DNA of 64,000 nt from Aquirickettsia sp965229725 (lineage in GTDB: Bacteria > Pseudomonadota > Alphaproteobacteria > Rickettsiales > Midichloriaceae): NCBI GenBank assembly GCA_965229725.1, contig OZ245923.1, positions 186,001-250,000 of the forward strand, read 5' to 3'. Made by a program: the position numbers and the translations under genes. This document shows positions 18,525 to 27,119 of the stretch, in pieces. Position 1 is the stretch's first letter. Each line of letters begins with the position of its first letter. Below the pieces are notes generated by a model. It saw only the letters and a list, made by a program, of their open reading frames with translations. It was not told the DNA's origin and ran no database searches.

Positions 18525-18587
18525 CTTAGTTGTGGTGGTTGATTGCAAGGATGCACATAACACATCCCTGCCGAATTATGAATAATC

Positions 18588-19901
18588 TCATTGATACGCT
18601 GCAGCTGCACTAGGATCAGTGCAATCAAAGGCAAGTATATTTTGAAATTCTGTATCATCATAATCTTTAAGATCATAATTATTATAATGCCAAATTTCCT
18701 TATCATTTGCAATTTGTAATAGCATGTATAGATTAATCAATGGAGCGCATTCATCAGAGAATGAATTTTCTCCATAAGTGGATATTCTTCCATTTTCCAC
18801 TTTAAGACATTCTTGACCAGCAACATGTTTTAGTAATTTTTCTTGTGCAGAGTATGAATATTGCTTGATAAAATCATGAAGATTGGCAGCTAGACCCTCT
18901 TTCAATTCTGTGCTATCACTCATGAAACCTAAAAATTCAGCATGATTTGTATTGTCCTTATCCATGCCAATTAAATTTAGAAAAGTGTGCAGTGAGTGTG
19001 TTTTTTCACAACTATCTGATTCTATACTTTTTAAGTTGTGACCATCTATTTCAAAGCATTTTGTATGTGATTCTTTATGTATTATAGAAGTAGCATAACA
19101 TTTCTTTACTTCATTTCCTTTATCGTCTGATAAAAAATACTCTGACCGGATTTTTTCTATGATTGGAGCAAGCAAATTGGAATAAGTTTTATCATAAGTT
19201 TCTGGTTTTACCCCATCTTCTGTATCCATATTTGTGCCTGAGGAATCTTCAGTAGTTCCTGATGCCTCCTTATCATCACTTAAGCAGTTTGTTTTTAAAT
19301 TTTCGTGTTCCACTTTTAAATTTGCATGAGTTTTATTTAAATCTATATGCTTGCCTTCCAGCGATTCTTTCTGTTTTTCTAAAGTTTGAGTTTTTGCTTT
19401 TTCAGCTGCCAATTCACTTGAAAGGGCATTATGTTTGTTTTCTAAAGTTTGAGTTTTTGCTTTTTCAGCTGCCAATTCACTTGAAAGGGCAGTATGCTTA
19501 TTTTCTAAGGCTTGAGCTTTTGCTTTTTTGGCTGCCAATTCACTTGAAAGGGCAGTATGCTTATTTTCTAAAGCATGCACTTTTGCTTTTTCAGCTGCCA
19601 ATTCACTTGAAAGGGCATTATGTTTGTTTTCTAAAGTTTGAGTTTTTGCTTTTTCAGCTGCCAATTCACTTGAAAGGGCAGTATGCTTATTTTCTAAGGC
19701 TTGAGCTTTTGCTTTTTTGGCTGCCAATTCACTTGAAAGGGCAGTATGCTTATTTTCTAAAGCATGCACTTTTGCTTTTTCAGCTGCTAATTCAGACGCA
19801 GAAGTGTTTGGTGTAGTTGTGTAATCAGTATTATTCCAAGAAGCTTGTTTTTGAGCTTTTTTTGCAGCACTTTGTCTAAATTCATTTGGTGATTTTGCCA
19901 T
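18588..19901 (-). CDS. hypothetical protein with seven 21-residue coiled-coil repeats
   Basis: This 437-residue protein has no recognised family. Residues about 35-180 are seven copies of a 21-residue unit (three heptads) of the type SELAAEKAKVHALENKHTALS, certainly a long coiled coil. The units occur in the order VHA, AQA, TQT, VHA, AQA, TQT, TQT, so three units were duplicated as a block. A Ser/Thr/Asp-rich linker (about 210-230) leads to a roughly 200-residue C-terminal region of unknown fold with several cysteines. No signal peptide is seen. A GAGGAG ribosome-binding site precedes the ATG, 13 bases after the beta-barrel gene stop, so the two are probably one operon. A secreted effector role is possible. 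Confidence 0.75.
   Translation of the reverse strand: MAKSPNEFRQSAAKKAQKQASWNNTDYTTTPNTSASELAAEKAKVHALENKHTALSSELAAKKAKAQALENKHTALSSELAAEKAKTQTLENKHNALSSELAAEKAKVHALENKHTALSSELAAKKAKAQALENKHTALSSELAAEKAKTQTLENKHNALSSELAAEKAKTQTLEKQKESLEGKHIDLNKTHANLKVEHENLKTNCLSDDKEASGTTEDSSGTNMDTEDGVKPETYDKTYSNLLAPIIEKIRSEYFLSDDKGNEVKKCYATSIIHKESHTKCFEIDGHNLKSIESDSCEKTHSLHTFLNLIGMDKDNTNHAEFLGFMSDSTELKEGLAANLHDFIKQYSYSAQEKLLKHVAGQECLKVENGRISTYGENSFSDECAPLINLYMLLQIANDKEIWHYNNYDLKDYDDTEFQNILAFDCTDPSAAAAYQ
19379..19795. repeat. 63-bp tandem repeats (seven units) with a 189-bp duplication
   Basis: The core agctgccaattcacttgaaa (or a close variant) recurs every 63 bp at about 19404, 19467, 19530, 19593, 19656, 19719 and 19782. 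Blocks of three units (189 bp) at about 19404-19592 and 19593-19781 are almost identical, pointing to a recent unequal exchange. All changes keep the reading frame of the minus-strand gene. Confidence 0.92.
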
Positions 19902-19914
19902 TTTCTCCTCTATT

Positions 19915-20613
19915 TTAGTTGAAATGATATGTCAATCCTAGGTTAACAGTGTGTATGTTAAACCTGGATTTTTTTGGATCCTCTTCTTTATGGCCATTTT
20001 GATCATAACCAACGCCAGTTGATTTAACATGACCTAAATTAACATATTTGTAATTTGTTCCAATGCTAACTTTTGTATTTAATTTATATTCAACTCCTAC
20101 TCCAGCATTCCATGCAAATTGGCTATGTGTGTTGGCAGGTTCACTATAAATAATTTGATTGGTAGTATTATCTTTTACGGTATAATCACCAAATTTATTT
20201 TTTGAAACACCTGCTCCTGCAGTTATATATGGCATAAAATGATTTTTGTCATTCAATTGGTATTGAAAATTTAAATTAAACAAATCCGCTCTTACATTAT
20301 GTGTTAAATCAGCATTTTGTTGAGTAACTTTGTGCTTCATATTTCTGAAATTTGTATAATCTAAATATGTTGATAATTTATTTGTTAACTTATAGCCCCA
20401 GCCAATATTATACAACATTGCATTAGAGGGTTTTTTATGTTCTCTGGTACCATCATATTTATCGGTTAATTTTTCGGGAAAGCCGTACCCAACATTTAGT
20501 TTAAATAAAGGATTGTCATACCAATTTGCACAGGTTGTAATTGGATTTGTAGCAAAGGCTAACGAAAATCCAAACATAATTGAAGTAGTGTATAAAATAT
20601 TTTTCCCCTTCAT
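19915..20613 (-). CDS. outer-membrane beta-barrel protein
   Basis: From the ATG at 20613 (preceded by AGGAGG, favouring it over a longer frame to 20706) the product has 232 residues. It begins with a charged start and hydrophobic core ending near SLAFATNP, a likely Sec signal peptide. The rest alternates polar and aromatic residues in amphipathic strands (LYNIGWGYKL, FAWNAGVGVEYKL, SIGTNYKYVNLG) and ends with LGLTYHFN, whose terminal hydrophobic/aromatic pattern is typical of BamA substrates. It resembles the eight-stranded OmpW/opacity-type porin group of Rickettsiales surface antigens. It is followed after 13 bases by the coiled-coil repeat gene. Confidence 0.85.
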   Translation of the reverse strand: MKGKNILYTTSIMFGFSLAFATNPITTCANWYDNPLFKLNVGYGFPEKLTDKYDGTREHKKPSNAMLYNIGWGYKLTNKLSTYLDYTNFRNMKHKVTQQNADLTHNVRADLFNLNFQYQLNDKNHFMPYITAGAGVSKNKFGDYTVKDNTTNQIIYSEPANTHSQFAWNAGVGVEYKLNTKVSIGTNYKYVNLGHVKSTGVGYDQNGHKEEDPKKSRFNIHTVNLGLTYHFN

Positions 20614-20740
20614 ATCAATTTCCTCCTTGATTATTATTCTTATTCTGTTACTATACTCATGATTGTGTTTGGCGCCCTGTATGAATAGGGTGGATTTCAC
20701 ACACATCTTAGTATCACTTAATTAAGCGTACTAACTAAAG

Positions 20741-20764
20741 ACAACTAATGCAAGTATTAGTTGT
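20741..20764 (-). terminator. perfect hairpin directly after ntrX
   Basis: ACAACTAAT (20741-20749) and ATTAGTTGT (20756-20764) form a perfect 9-bp stem with a 6-base loop, one base beyond the ntrX stop codon. The following T run on the minus strand is poor (CTTTAG), so it may be a weak terminator or an mRNA 3'-end stabiliser. Confidence 0.45.
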
Positions 20765-20765
20765 G

Positions 20766-22058
20766 CTATTTTATTTGTAGTTCCTTGATTTTTTTATGTA
20801 AGGCGGTCCTCTCCATTCCAATTTGCTTGGCTGTGCGAGTTATGTTGCTATCAAATCTTTGTAGATTAAATTCTATATATTTTTTTTCAAATAATTGTTT
20901 TGCGTCCTTTAATGATCTGTCAAAACAGGATTCAAAAGTATTTTTATTATTTTGATTAATTGAAAATTCTGCTATTTTTAATGAATCAGTTTGAGTTAAA
21001 AGCAATTTTATTAACAAATTTTCAATAAAGTTTTTTAACTCTAAAATATTACCTGGCCAATCATACTCTAAGAATTGTATATAAAATTCACTATTAAGCT
21101 TTAGGTTTTTAATATAATAGTTTTTTTTGAAATTATTAATGTAATAATCTGCAATGAGTTTAATATCGTGCTTTCTTTCTCTTAATGGCGGTATTTCCAA
21201 TACTATTGATGATAACCTTTGAAGTAAATTTTGATTAAAGCTTAGATCATTAATGAGTTGCTTCTGACTTGATGTGGAGGCGCAGATTATTTTACTTTCT
21301 AAATCTGAATTATGTAAATAATTAAGTAATTTTCTCTGCATATAGTCGGATAATTTTGAAATTTCATTAATGTATATCGTTGACCTTTTGGCTTTTTCAA
21401 AGATGGATGCAGAGTATGTATTTCCAAATAAAATATCGTCCAATTCTTTTTCGGAATAATTTTCGATATTTACTTTATAAAAAGGCTTGTTTATGGGATT
21501 TTGATAATGATGAATTAGTCTTGCAATTTTCTCTTTGCCCGTTCCAATTTCCCCATATATAATAGTTCTGGCATTTGACTTAATGTTATTTGCAATTTTA
21601 TTTTTAATTTCAATAATCTGCCTGTTTTTACCCACTATTGAGGCTAAATCATTCTGTTGATTTAGCTGAGCATTATGCTGCTGAAGTTCAATGTTCTCTA
21701 GGGTTCTCTTTACTGTTATGACTAATTTTTCTGATTTAAATGGCTTTTCAATGAAGTTGTATGCACCTAATTTTATGGCTTTTACCGCAGTTTCAATGTT
21801 TCCATGTCCACTAATCACAATAACATGGATATCTTTATAAGTGTTTTTAATAATTTTTAGAAGACCTAATCCATCCATGTCACTACCTTCTAGCCAAATA
21901 TCAAGAATTATCATCTTGGGCGTAGATTTTTTAAGTATTTCTAGTGCGCTAGAAGAATTAAGTGCAAATTCCGTTTTTAAATTTAACTCATCTTCAATTA
22001 TATCTTTTATCAGTTCTCCAATATCTTGCTCATCATCAATGACTAATATGTCAAACAT
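20766..22058 (-). CDS. ntrX: NtrX-type response regulator with degenerate AAA+ domain
   Basis: The 430-residue protein has a receiver domain (1-120: acidic IDDEQD, phospho-acceptor Asp in IILDIWLEG near 54, Lys in IEKPFK near 105), a sigma-54-activator-like AAA+ domain (about 135-360), and a Fis-type helix-turn-helix at the C-terminus (NITRTAKQIGMERTALHKKI). The AAA+ core keeps a Walker A-like GEIGTGKE. It lacks the GAFTGA loop that contacts sigma-54, and Walker B reads IYINEI, with Asn in place of the usual Asp. Rickettsial NtrX is known to work without sigma-54. The partner kinase NtrY is not adjacent. Confidence 0.87.
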   Translation of the reverse strand: MFDILVIDDEQDIGELIKDIIEDELNLKTEFALNSSSALEILKKSTPKMIILDIWLEGSDMDGLGLLKIIKNTYKDIHVIVISGHGNIETAVKAIKLGAYNFIEKPFKSEKLVITVKRTLENIELQQHNAQLNQQNDLASIVGKNRQIIEIKNKIANNIKSNARTIIYGEIGTGKEKIARLIHHYQNPINKPFYKVNIENYSEKELDDILFGNTYSASIFEKAKRSTIYINEISKLSDYMQRKLLNYLHNSDLESKIICASTSSQKQLINDLSFNQNLLQRLSSIVLEIPPLRERKHDIKLIADYYINNFKKNYYIKNLKLNSEFYIQFLEYDWPGNILELKNFIENLLIKLLLTQTDSLKIAEFSINQNNKNTFESCFDRSLKDAKQLFEKKYIEFNLQRFDSNITRTAKQIGMERTALHKKIKELQIK

Positions 22059-22061
22059 TGT

Positions 22062-22679
22062 TTAATTTCGCTTTTTGAACTTTTTTGTAGTGTATATTAG
22101 TATTGAAATAAAAATAACAATAAAAATAATGGCTATATTAAATCTTCTAATATAGATGGATATCAATTCTTCATTCGCATTAATGACATGACCAAGGTAA
22201 AGAAGAAAGGCAATCCAAATAAAACTTCCTAAAAGGGTATACAGTGTAAAAAGTTTTAAGTTCATCCTTGCAAGTCCAGCTGGAAATGAAATAAAGTGCT
22301 TAATTCCCGGTAGCATTCTTCCAAAAAATGTTGATATAGCACCATATTTATTAAAAAATAATTCTAATGAAAGTAGTTGACCAGGTTTTAGGAAAAAATA
22401 TTTTCCGTAGTTTATAAACAATTTTCTACCAAAATAATAGGCTATAAAATAATTAACAAATGATCCTAATAAAGTGCCAGTTAAGCTAAAAATTAAAACA
22501 GGAGTTAAGTGCAATTCTCCTCTTGCAATTAAAATTCCTGCAGGTATTAGTGTGAAATCGCTGGGAATAGGTATAAAGGTACTTTCTATGAAAGTCATAA
22601 TAAAAATACCAGTGTAGCCAAAAGTTTGGACGAAAGTTAAAATTAGCTTGAATATTTCTCCAAAAAACTCTACAAACAT
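22062..22679 (-). CDS. DedA-family membrane protein
   Basis: DedA proteins are inner-membrane proteins linked to lipid-carrier recycling and membrane homeostasis. The 205-residue product has four to five hydrophobic segments, the family's FIESTFIPIPSD region near 31-42, and the conserved GRMLPGIKHFISFPAGLARM motif near 120-140 with the characteristic Arg and Gly-x-x-x motif. It ends 4 bases before ntrX on the same strand, so the two may be cotranscribed. It is divergent from the TPR-type gene. Confidence 0.9.
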   Translation of the reverse strand: MFVEFFGEIFKLILTFVQTFGYTGIFIMTFIESTFIPIPSDFTLIPAGILIARGELHLTPVLIFSLTGTLLGSFVNYFIAYYFGRKLFINYGKYFFLKPGQLLSLELFFNKYGAISTFFGRMLPGIKHFISFPAGLARMNLKLFTLYTLLGSFIWIAFLLYLGHVINANEELISIYIRRFNIAIIFIVIFISILIYTTKKFKKRN

Positions 22680-22758
22680 TTAATCTATTGATGTTGTTAT
22701 ACAATTCATCTAGATAATATAAGTAAAAAAATGTAAATCACAATTACTATTTATTTTT

Positions 22759-23391
22759 ATGGATGTTTTAGACGAAATTAGGGATGATATTAACAAAGAA
22801 AGGTTTGTAAATTTTCTTCAAAACTATGGAAGATATGTTGCAATCTTAGTTTTGTGTGGCTTCATTGGCTTCATTGCCTATTTTTGGTGGAATAATCACA
22901 AAAACAATGTGTTGCTCGAGGAGGCAGGTGAATATAGTGATGCAATGAACGCTAATGATAAAGATAAAGTTTCTAAATTAGAAAAGCTCAAGACTAAGAA
23001 AACGGTGTATTCTGATTTAGCTAAACTTCAATTAGCTGCTTATTACTTTGGAGATAAAGATTTTAATCGTGCTATACATAACTATGAATTGCTTGTGAGC
23101 TCAAAAAATACAGATAAGCTTTATAAAGACTACGCGAAATTAATGATCATCAAAACAAAAATACTGTCAGGAAAAATTAGCTCAGAGGATGCGATCATAA
23201 TGTATGAGGATTTTTATAAAAATGCAGAATATTTTAGTAATCTTGCTGTTTTAGGAGAATCAATATTACTTATGAATAAGGGTGAAAAAGATAAGGTTTC
23301 TTCCAAATTAAATGAAATATTAACTGATAATGAATCGCCGAGTTTGTTGATAGACCTTGCAAAAATTATAGATAAGAGAATTCAACAATAG
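22759..23391 (+). CDS. YfgM-like membrane protein with TPR-like domain
   Basis: This 210-residue protein has one membrane helix at about residues 28-47 (VAILVLCGFIGFIAYFWW), a short cytosolic N-terminus, and a periplasmic helical domain of the TPR_21 type. This is the layout of YfgM, an ancillary partner of the SecYEG-YidC translocon and of periplasmic chaperones. The conserved start (MDVLDEIRDDINKERF) matches the alphaproteobacterial members. It stands alone. In many alphaproteobacteria this gene precedes bamB and der, but here der is 27 kb away. Confidence 0.8.
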   Translation: MDVLDEIRDDINKERFVNFLQNYGRYVAILVLCGFIGFIAYFWWNNHKNNVLLEEAGEYSDAMNANDKDKVSKLEKLKTKKTVYSDLAKLQLAAYYFGDKDFNRAIHNYELLVSSKNTDKLYKDYAKLMIIKTKILSGKISSEDAIIMYEDFYKNAEYFSNLAVLGESILLMNKGEKDKVSSKLNEILTDNESPSLLIDLAKIIDKRIQQ

Positions 23392-23486
23392 CTCCATTAC
23401 GTAGTTATTTATAGTATCAGGGTAAAATCAATATTGCTTAAAAAAGGTGTGGCGCCTAAAGCTTAGAGCCTGTGTATTAACTCTTA

Positions 23487-23858
23487 TTATGAAGAGAAGA
23501 TCTCTTTTTTTCTATCTCTCAATGGTTCAGAATCATAAAATATTTCTAGTCTAGCAATCAAATTATTTTTGACGCATACCATTGCTGCTGTCCTACACTT
23601 TCCAACAGGAGAGGGGCAGAAGAAATCGAATACAATCATTACAGAATTAGTATTATTCTCAAACGTTTGGCGTATTTCAAGAGAATCAAATATATTCATG
23701 AAATTTTTTGCTGCATCAAAAACACGCTCTTTACCAGTTATCTCACCCATAGGAGCGATTAATTCGATATCGGGGTGTAAGTATTTTTCTAAATCTTTGG
23801 CATTTTTATTTCCCATTGCAACATAATAGCCTTGTGCTATATCGGATACTGACGTCAT
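23487..23858 (-). CDS. SnoaL-like (NTF2-fold) protein
   Basis: The 123-residue product reads as an NTF2-like/SnoaL-fold protein: N-terminal helix with YYVAMGNKNAKDLEKYLHPDIELIAP, then GEITGKERVFDAAKNF, a curved sheet and a C-terminal strand LEIFYDSEPLRD. These cone-shaped domains act as small-molecule isomerases or binders, and the substrate cannot be told from sequence. A fairly good ribosome-binding site (GGAG, about 23868) precedes the ATG. It lies alone between two plus-strand genes. Confidence 0.78.
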   Translation of the reverse strand: MTSVSDIAQGYYVAMGNKNAKDLEKYLHPDIELIAPMGEITGKERVFDAAKNFMNIFDSLEIRQTFENNTNSVMIVFDFFCPSPVGKCRTAAMVCVKNNLIARLEIFYDSEPLRDRKKEIFSS

Positions 23859-23943
23859 AGTTCTAACTCCTAATTTATTTTATCTATTATCATGGTATAA
23901 CTGAAAGAAGTATTTTTCAGTATTAAATTCGGGTACTTTACGT

Positions 23944-24057
23944 ATGTTTTATGAACAAGCCATAGAGAGTGGTGTGATAAAAAAAGCTTTACAGAAATCA
24001 TATTTAGTTTTAAGTTCTGCTCAAGAAAAATACATCAGAGATAGGTTATGCTGGTAA
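23944..24057 (+). CDS. possible small protein overlapping the transporter start
   Basis: A 37-codon frame starts at ATG 23944 and ends at TAA 24055-24057, overlapping the start of the aromatic amino acid transporter by 10 bases. The translation (MFYEQAIESGVIKKALQKSY and SSAQEKYIRDRLCW) looks like a helical peptide. The overlap would allow translational coupling. There is no good ribosome-binding site and I do not recognise it; the upstream frame stays open to 23905 without a start, so it may be the tail of an older gene. Confidence 0.3.
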   Translation: MFYEQAIESGVIKKALQKSYLVLSSAQEKYIRDRLCW

Positions 24058-25235
24058 GTGGTAAAGTGTTTGGCTCAATATTGATTGTGGCAGGGACTAG
24101 CGTTGGAGCTAGTATGTTGGCATTGCCAATGATTGCATCATCCATGGGTGAAGTTGGTAGTTTATTATTATTAGTATTGATTTGGCTGTTGGGATATTAC
24201 GCCTCTTTAATGGTTCTTAACATTAATTTATTTTATAAGGGTGCATTTTCAATTTCTGAATTGTGCAAAAAAAGTTTTAACCTAAAAATTTGGTTTATCG
24301 CAGATTTATCAATAATAACGTTATTTTATTCTCTCCTTGCGGCTTATATGTCAGGTATTATTGAAATAAGTATGATGGAGAATATGGCGGATACCTCTTA
24401 TTTATTCAGTAGAGGTATTTTAGGGTATTTAATTATTGGGTTATTAATATTCTTCATAATTTTCAATTTTAAAGTTTTAGATATAAGTAATAGGATTATT
24501 TTTGCTGTGAAAATTTGTCTTTTTATGACGATGCTGTATTTTTTGAGCTCAAAATTGGAAATTGGCAATTTAAAAAGTTTTGATGAATATTCATTGCAGA
24601 ACAGCAATTTATTAAAGGCTATTCCAGTTTTTTTTACATCATTTGGATTTCACGGTAGTATACCTTTTATAATGAAGTATTTGGGCAACAATGAAAAAGA
24701 TATAAAAAAAGCGTTTTTATGGGGGAGCTTTTTAAGTTTGATTATATATTGTCTTTGGATATTCTTTACTTCATTAGTATTACCAAAATATGGTTCAATC
24801 AGCTTCGATGCTGTAAATAATAGTGACAATCAGCTACATACATTTATAAAAATGCTTGCTGAGAGAGTGGGGCAAAATAAGTTGCATACTATCGTGTCAG
24901 TGTTTAGTTGGTTGGCAATAACAACCTCTTTTTTAGGTGTTGGAATTGGCCTATATGATTATATTTTAGAGAAATTTAAATTTGAAAAGAAGTTATTTAA
25001 AGATCAGTTGAAAGCTATATTATTAACGTTTTGTCCGCCTTTGCTAGTAGCGGTACTTGGGAAAAATATTTTTGTAAGCGCTCTAGCTTTTGCCGCAATT
25101 AGTTTAAGCATGTTGGCAATTATATTTCCTGCATTAATAGCACTAAAATTAAGGCTAAATAATAAATTAGCTGTAATGACATCAATAATATTGGGGGTTC
25201 TTGTAATTGTAATTGAACTTGTTAGTTTTTTATAA
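24048..25235 (+). CDS. aromatic amino acid permease (HAAAP family, TyrP/Mtr-like)
   Basis: The 395-residue protein is polytopic, with about eleven hydrophobic segments. The first segment has the family signature GSILIVAGTSVGASMLALPM (residues 10-29), and a conserved SFGFHGSIPFIMKYL lies near 197. HAAAP transporters bring in tyrosine, tryptophan or related amino acids by proton symport. Uptake of host amino acids fits an intracellular life; the exact substrate is inferred. It is followed after 11 bases by a sodium:solute symporter gene. Confidence 0.9.
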   Translation: MLVSGKVFGSILIVAGTSVGASMLALPMIASSMGEVGSLLLLVLIWLLGYYASLMVLNINLFYKGAFSISELCKKSFNLKIWFIADLSIITLFYSLLAAYMSGIIEISMMENMADTSYLFSRGILGYLIIGLLIFFIIFNFKVLDISNRIIFAVKICLFMTMLYFLSSKLEIGNLKSFDEYSLQNSNLLKAIPVFFTSFGFHGSIPFIMKYLGNNEKDIKKAFLWGSFLSLIIYCLWIFFTSLVLPKYGSISFDAVNNSDNQLHTFIKMLAERVGQNKLHTIVSVFSWLAITTSFLGVGIGLYDYILEKFKFEKKLFKDQLKAILLTFCPPLLVAVLGKNIFVSALAFAAISLSMLAIIFPALIALKLRLNNKLAVMTSIILGVLVIVIELVSFL

Positions 25236-25246
25236 GTGGAAATTAC

Positions 25247-26638
25247 ATGGATATGAGTCTCGGTAAATTTGACCTTAGTATATTTGTGGCATTGACGGTT
25301 TTAACGTTATTTTACACTATATTGTTATCAAGAAGACATAATGAGAAAAGTGTGGTGGATTATTTGCTTTTTGGTCGCAAATTAACTCTTCCCCTGTTTA
25401 TAACGACATTAGTTTCAACATGGTACGGAGATATTTTTGGTATTACGCAAATAGCATTTAAGCGAGGAATCAACACCATTGCGATATATGGATTAGGCTT
25501 TTATTTTGCTGGGATTTTCTTTATGCTATTTTTTGTTGAAAAAGCAAGGAAAATGAATGTTTTTACTTTGCCAGAGATAATCCAGAAAAAATATGGGAAA
25601 ACTGCATATAAGTTGGTTTCATTAATGGTTTTGGTAAAAGCCTTGCCTATTACATACCTCATTGGGATCGGATTGTTAATTCAAAAATTATTTGGTTGGG
25701 ATTTGTCTTATTCCATGATGGTGGGTCTAGTCTTTGTTATTGCATACATTGGTGTTAGGGGATTTAGTGGTATAGTATATTCAGATGCAATTCAATTTAT
25801 ATTGATGTACGCATCAGTAATTATGGTTGTTGTGTTTTCCTATTTTAAATATGGAGGATATGATTTCTTAGATATTAATTTGGATGAAAGTTATTTTTCA
25901 ATAAATGGAAAAGAGGCTTTGTCTGGACTTTTTGTGTGGTTTTTTATTTCAATTATAACGACGTTCATGAGCCCTGTATTTTATCAAAGATGTTTCGCTG
26001 CAAAAGATACAAAGGTTGCAAAAAGGGGAATCTTTATTTCAGTAATATTTTGGATGATTTGTGATTTTTGCACAGTGACTGGCTCTATGTATGCTAGTGC
26101 TGTTTTGCCCAATTCAATGCCGCATGAAGCTTATTTTAACTATGCGCTAAGTATTTTGCCAATAGGTTTAAAAGGTATTTTCCTTGCTGGTATAGCGGCT
26201 ACAATATTATCTACGCTTGATTCATTTTTATTTATTTGTAGTAATACGTTGATATACGATTTATTCAGCAAAAAATTTGGGAAGAACAATATGTATAAAA
26301 TTGGAAGTCTTATAGTGGTGGGAGGTATTACATTTTTTTTAGCTGGTCATTTTGTTGATGATATTGATAGATTTTATGTTTTACTTAGAAGTTATTGTGG
26401 AGTAACTTTAGCCATACCATTGATGTGTACAATAGTATTTGGTAAATTTCTAACTGGAAAGCAATTCATTGCGTCTATAATATTAGCTTGTATATTTATG
26501 GCAGTGAGCGACCTTACTCAATTCGAATTTTATATAGAAAGTTTCTATGTAGGAGCTTTGGTAAGTTTTTTAAGTATTGCAATCTTCGTTGTAATGAATA
26601 ATGTTAAAAGGAAATTCTTATTGAAAGCGACATGTTAA
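25247..26638 (+). CDS. sodium:solute symporter family protein
   Basis: This 463-residue membrane protein has about thirteen hydrophobic segments. It shows SSF family features: TTLVSTWYGDIFGITQIAF near 52, a GVRGFSGIVYSDAIQFI stretch near 167 (resembling the G-G-x-x-A-V-x-x-TD-x-x-Q signature) and GIAATILSTLDSFLF near 312. The family imports proline, pantothenate, sugars or other solutes with sodium; the substrate is not predictable here. It probably shares a transcript with the preceding permease and ends about 100 bases before the rpsL start. Confidence 0.88.
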   Translation: MDMSLGKFDLSIFVALTVLTLFYTILLSRRHNEKSVVDYLLFGRKLTLPLFITTLVSTWYGDIFGITQIAFKRGINTIAIYGLGFYFAGIFFMLFFVEKARKMNVFTLPEIIQKKYGKTAYKLVSLMVLVKALPITYLIGIGLLIQKLFGWDLSYSMMVGLVFVIAYIGVRGFSGIVYSDAIQFILMYASVIMVVVFSYFKYGGYDFLDINLDESYFSINGKEALSGLFVWFFISIITTFMSPVFYQRCFAAKDTKVAKRGIFISVIFWMICDFCTVTGSMYASAVLPNSMPHEAYFNYALSILPIGLKGIFLAGIAATILSTLDSFLFICSNTLIYDLFSKKFGKNNMYKIGSLIVVGGITFFLAGHFVDDIDRFYVLLRSYCGVTLAIPLMCTIVFGKFLTGKQFIASIILACIFMAVSDLTQFEFYIESFYVGALVSFLSIAIFVVMNNVKRKFLLKATC

Positions 26639-26671
26639 TCAAAATGAATGTTGGTTTAGCGTAAAAATCAC

Positions 26672-26700
26672 TTGACTAGATGGGAAGTTATAAATATTAT
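26672..26700 (+). promoter_or_regulatory. promoter of the str operon
   Basis: TTGACT (26672-26677) and TATTAT (26695-26700) are spaced by 17 bases, 40 bases upstream of the rpsL start. Each box matches the sigma-70 consensus at five of six positions, and no other gene-free gap of similar size occurs for the next 15 kb. Confidence 0.7.
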
Positions 26701-26739
26701 CTCCAAACCACATTGTTTTAATTTTTATAAATATTTGTA

Positions 26740-27114
26740 ATGCCAACGATAAGTCAATTAGTTAGAAAGCCTAGGAAATCTAAGGTGCCAAAAAACAAGG
26801 TTCCAGCTTTACAAGGTTGTCCTCAGAAAAGAGGTGTTTGTGCTAGGGTGTATACCACTACCCCAAGGAAGCCAAACTCAGCTATGAGGAAAGTTGCTAG
26901 AGTAAAGCTTACTAATGGATATGAGGTTACTAGCTATATCCCTGGTGAAGGTCATAATCTTCAAGAGCACTCGGTGATTTTGATTAGAGGTGGTAGAGTA
27001 AAAGATCTGCCAGGTGTTAGATATCACACTGTTAGGGGTGCCCTAGATACACAGGGTGTTCAAAATAGGAAGCAATGTAGATCCAAGTATGGAACAAAAA
27101 AACCTAAATCATAA
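26740..27114 (+). CDS. rpsL: 30S ribosomal protein S12
   Basis: S12 sits at the decoding centre of the 30S subunit. The 124-residue product has the conserved TTPRKPNSAMRK with Lys near 43 and GRVKDLPGVRYH with Lys near 88. These are the positions changed in streptomycin-resistant mutants, and both are the sensitive type here. It is the first gene of the str operon and is followed after 5 bases by rpsG. Confidence 0.97.
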   Translation: MPTISQLVRKPRKSKVPKNKVPALQGCPQKRGVCARVYTTTPRKPNSAMRKVARVKLTNGYEVTSYIPGEGHNLQEHSVILIRGGRVKDLPGVRYHTVRGALDTQGVQNRKQCRSKYGTKKPKS

Positions 27115-27119
27115 ATGAT

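Noticed and set aside
19404..19795. Possible CRISPR array at the 63-bp repeats
   Set aside because: Units are contiguous without unique spacers, and they encode heptads in frame, so this is a coding tandem repeat.
19262..19816. Plus-strand 184-codon frame with repeated FLLFQLPIHLKGHY units
   Set aside because: It is the antisense shadow of the 63-bp coiled-coil repeats. The repeat keeps both strands open; the minus-strand frame has the ribosome-binding site and sensible composition.
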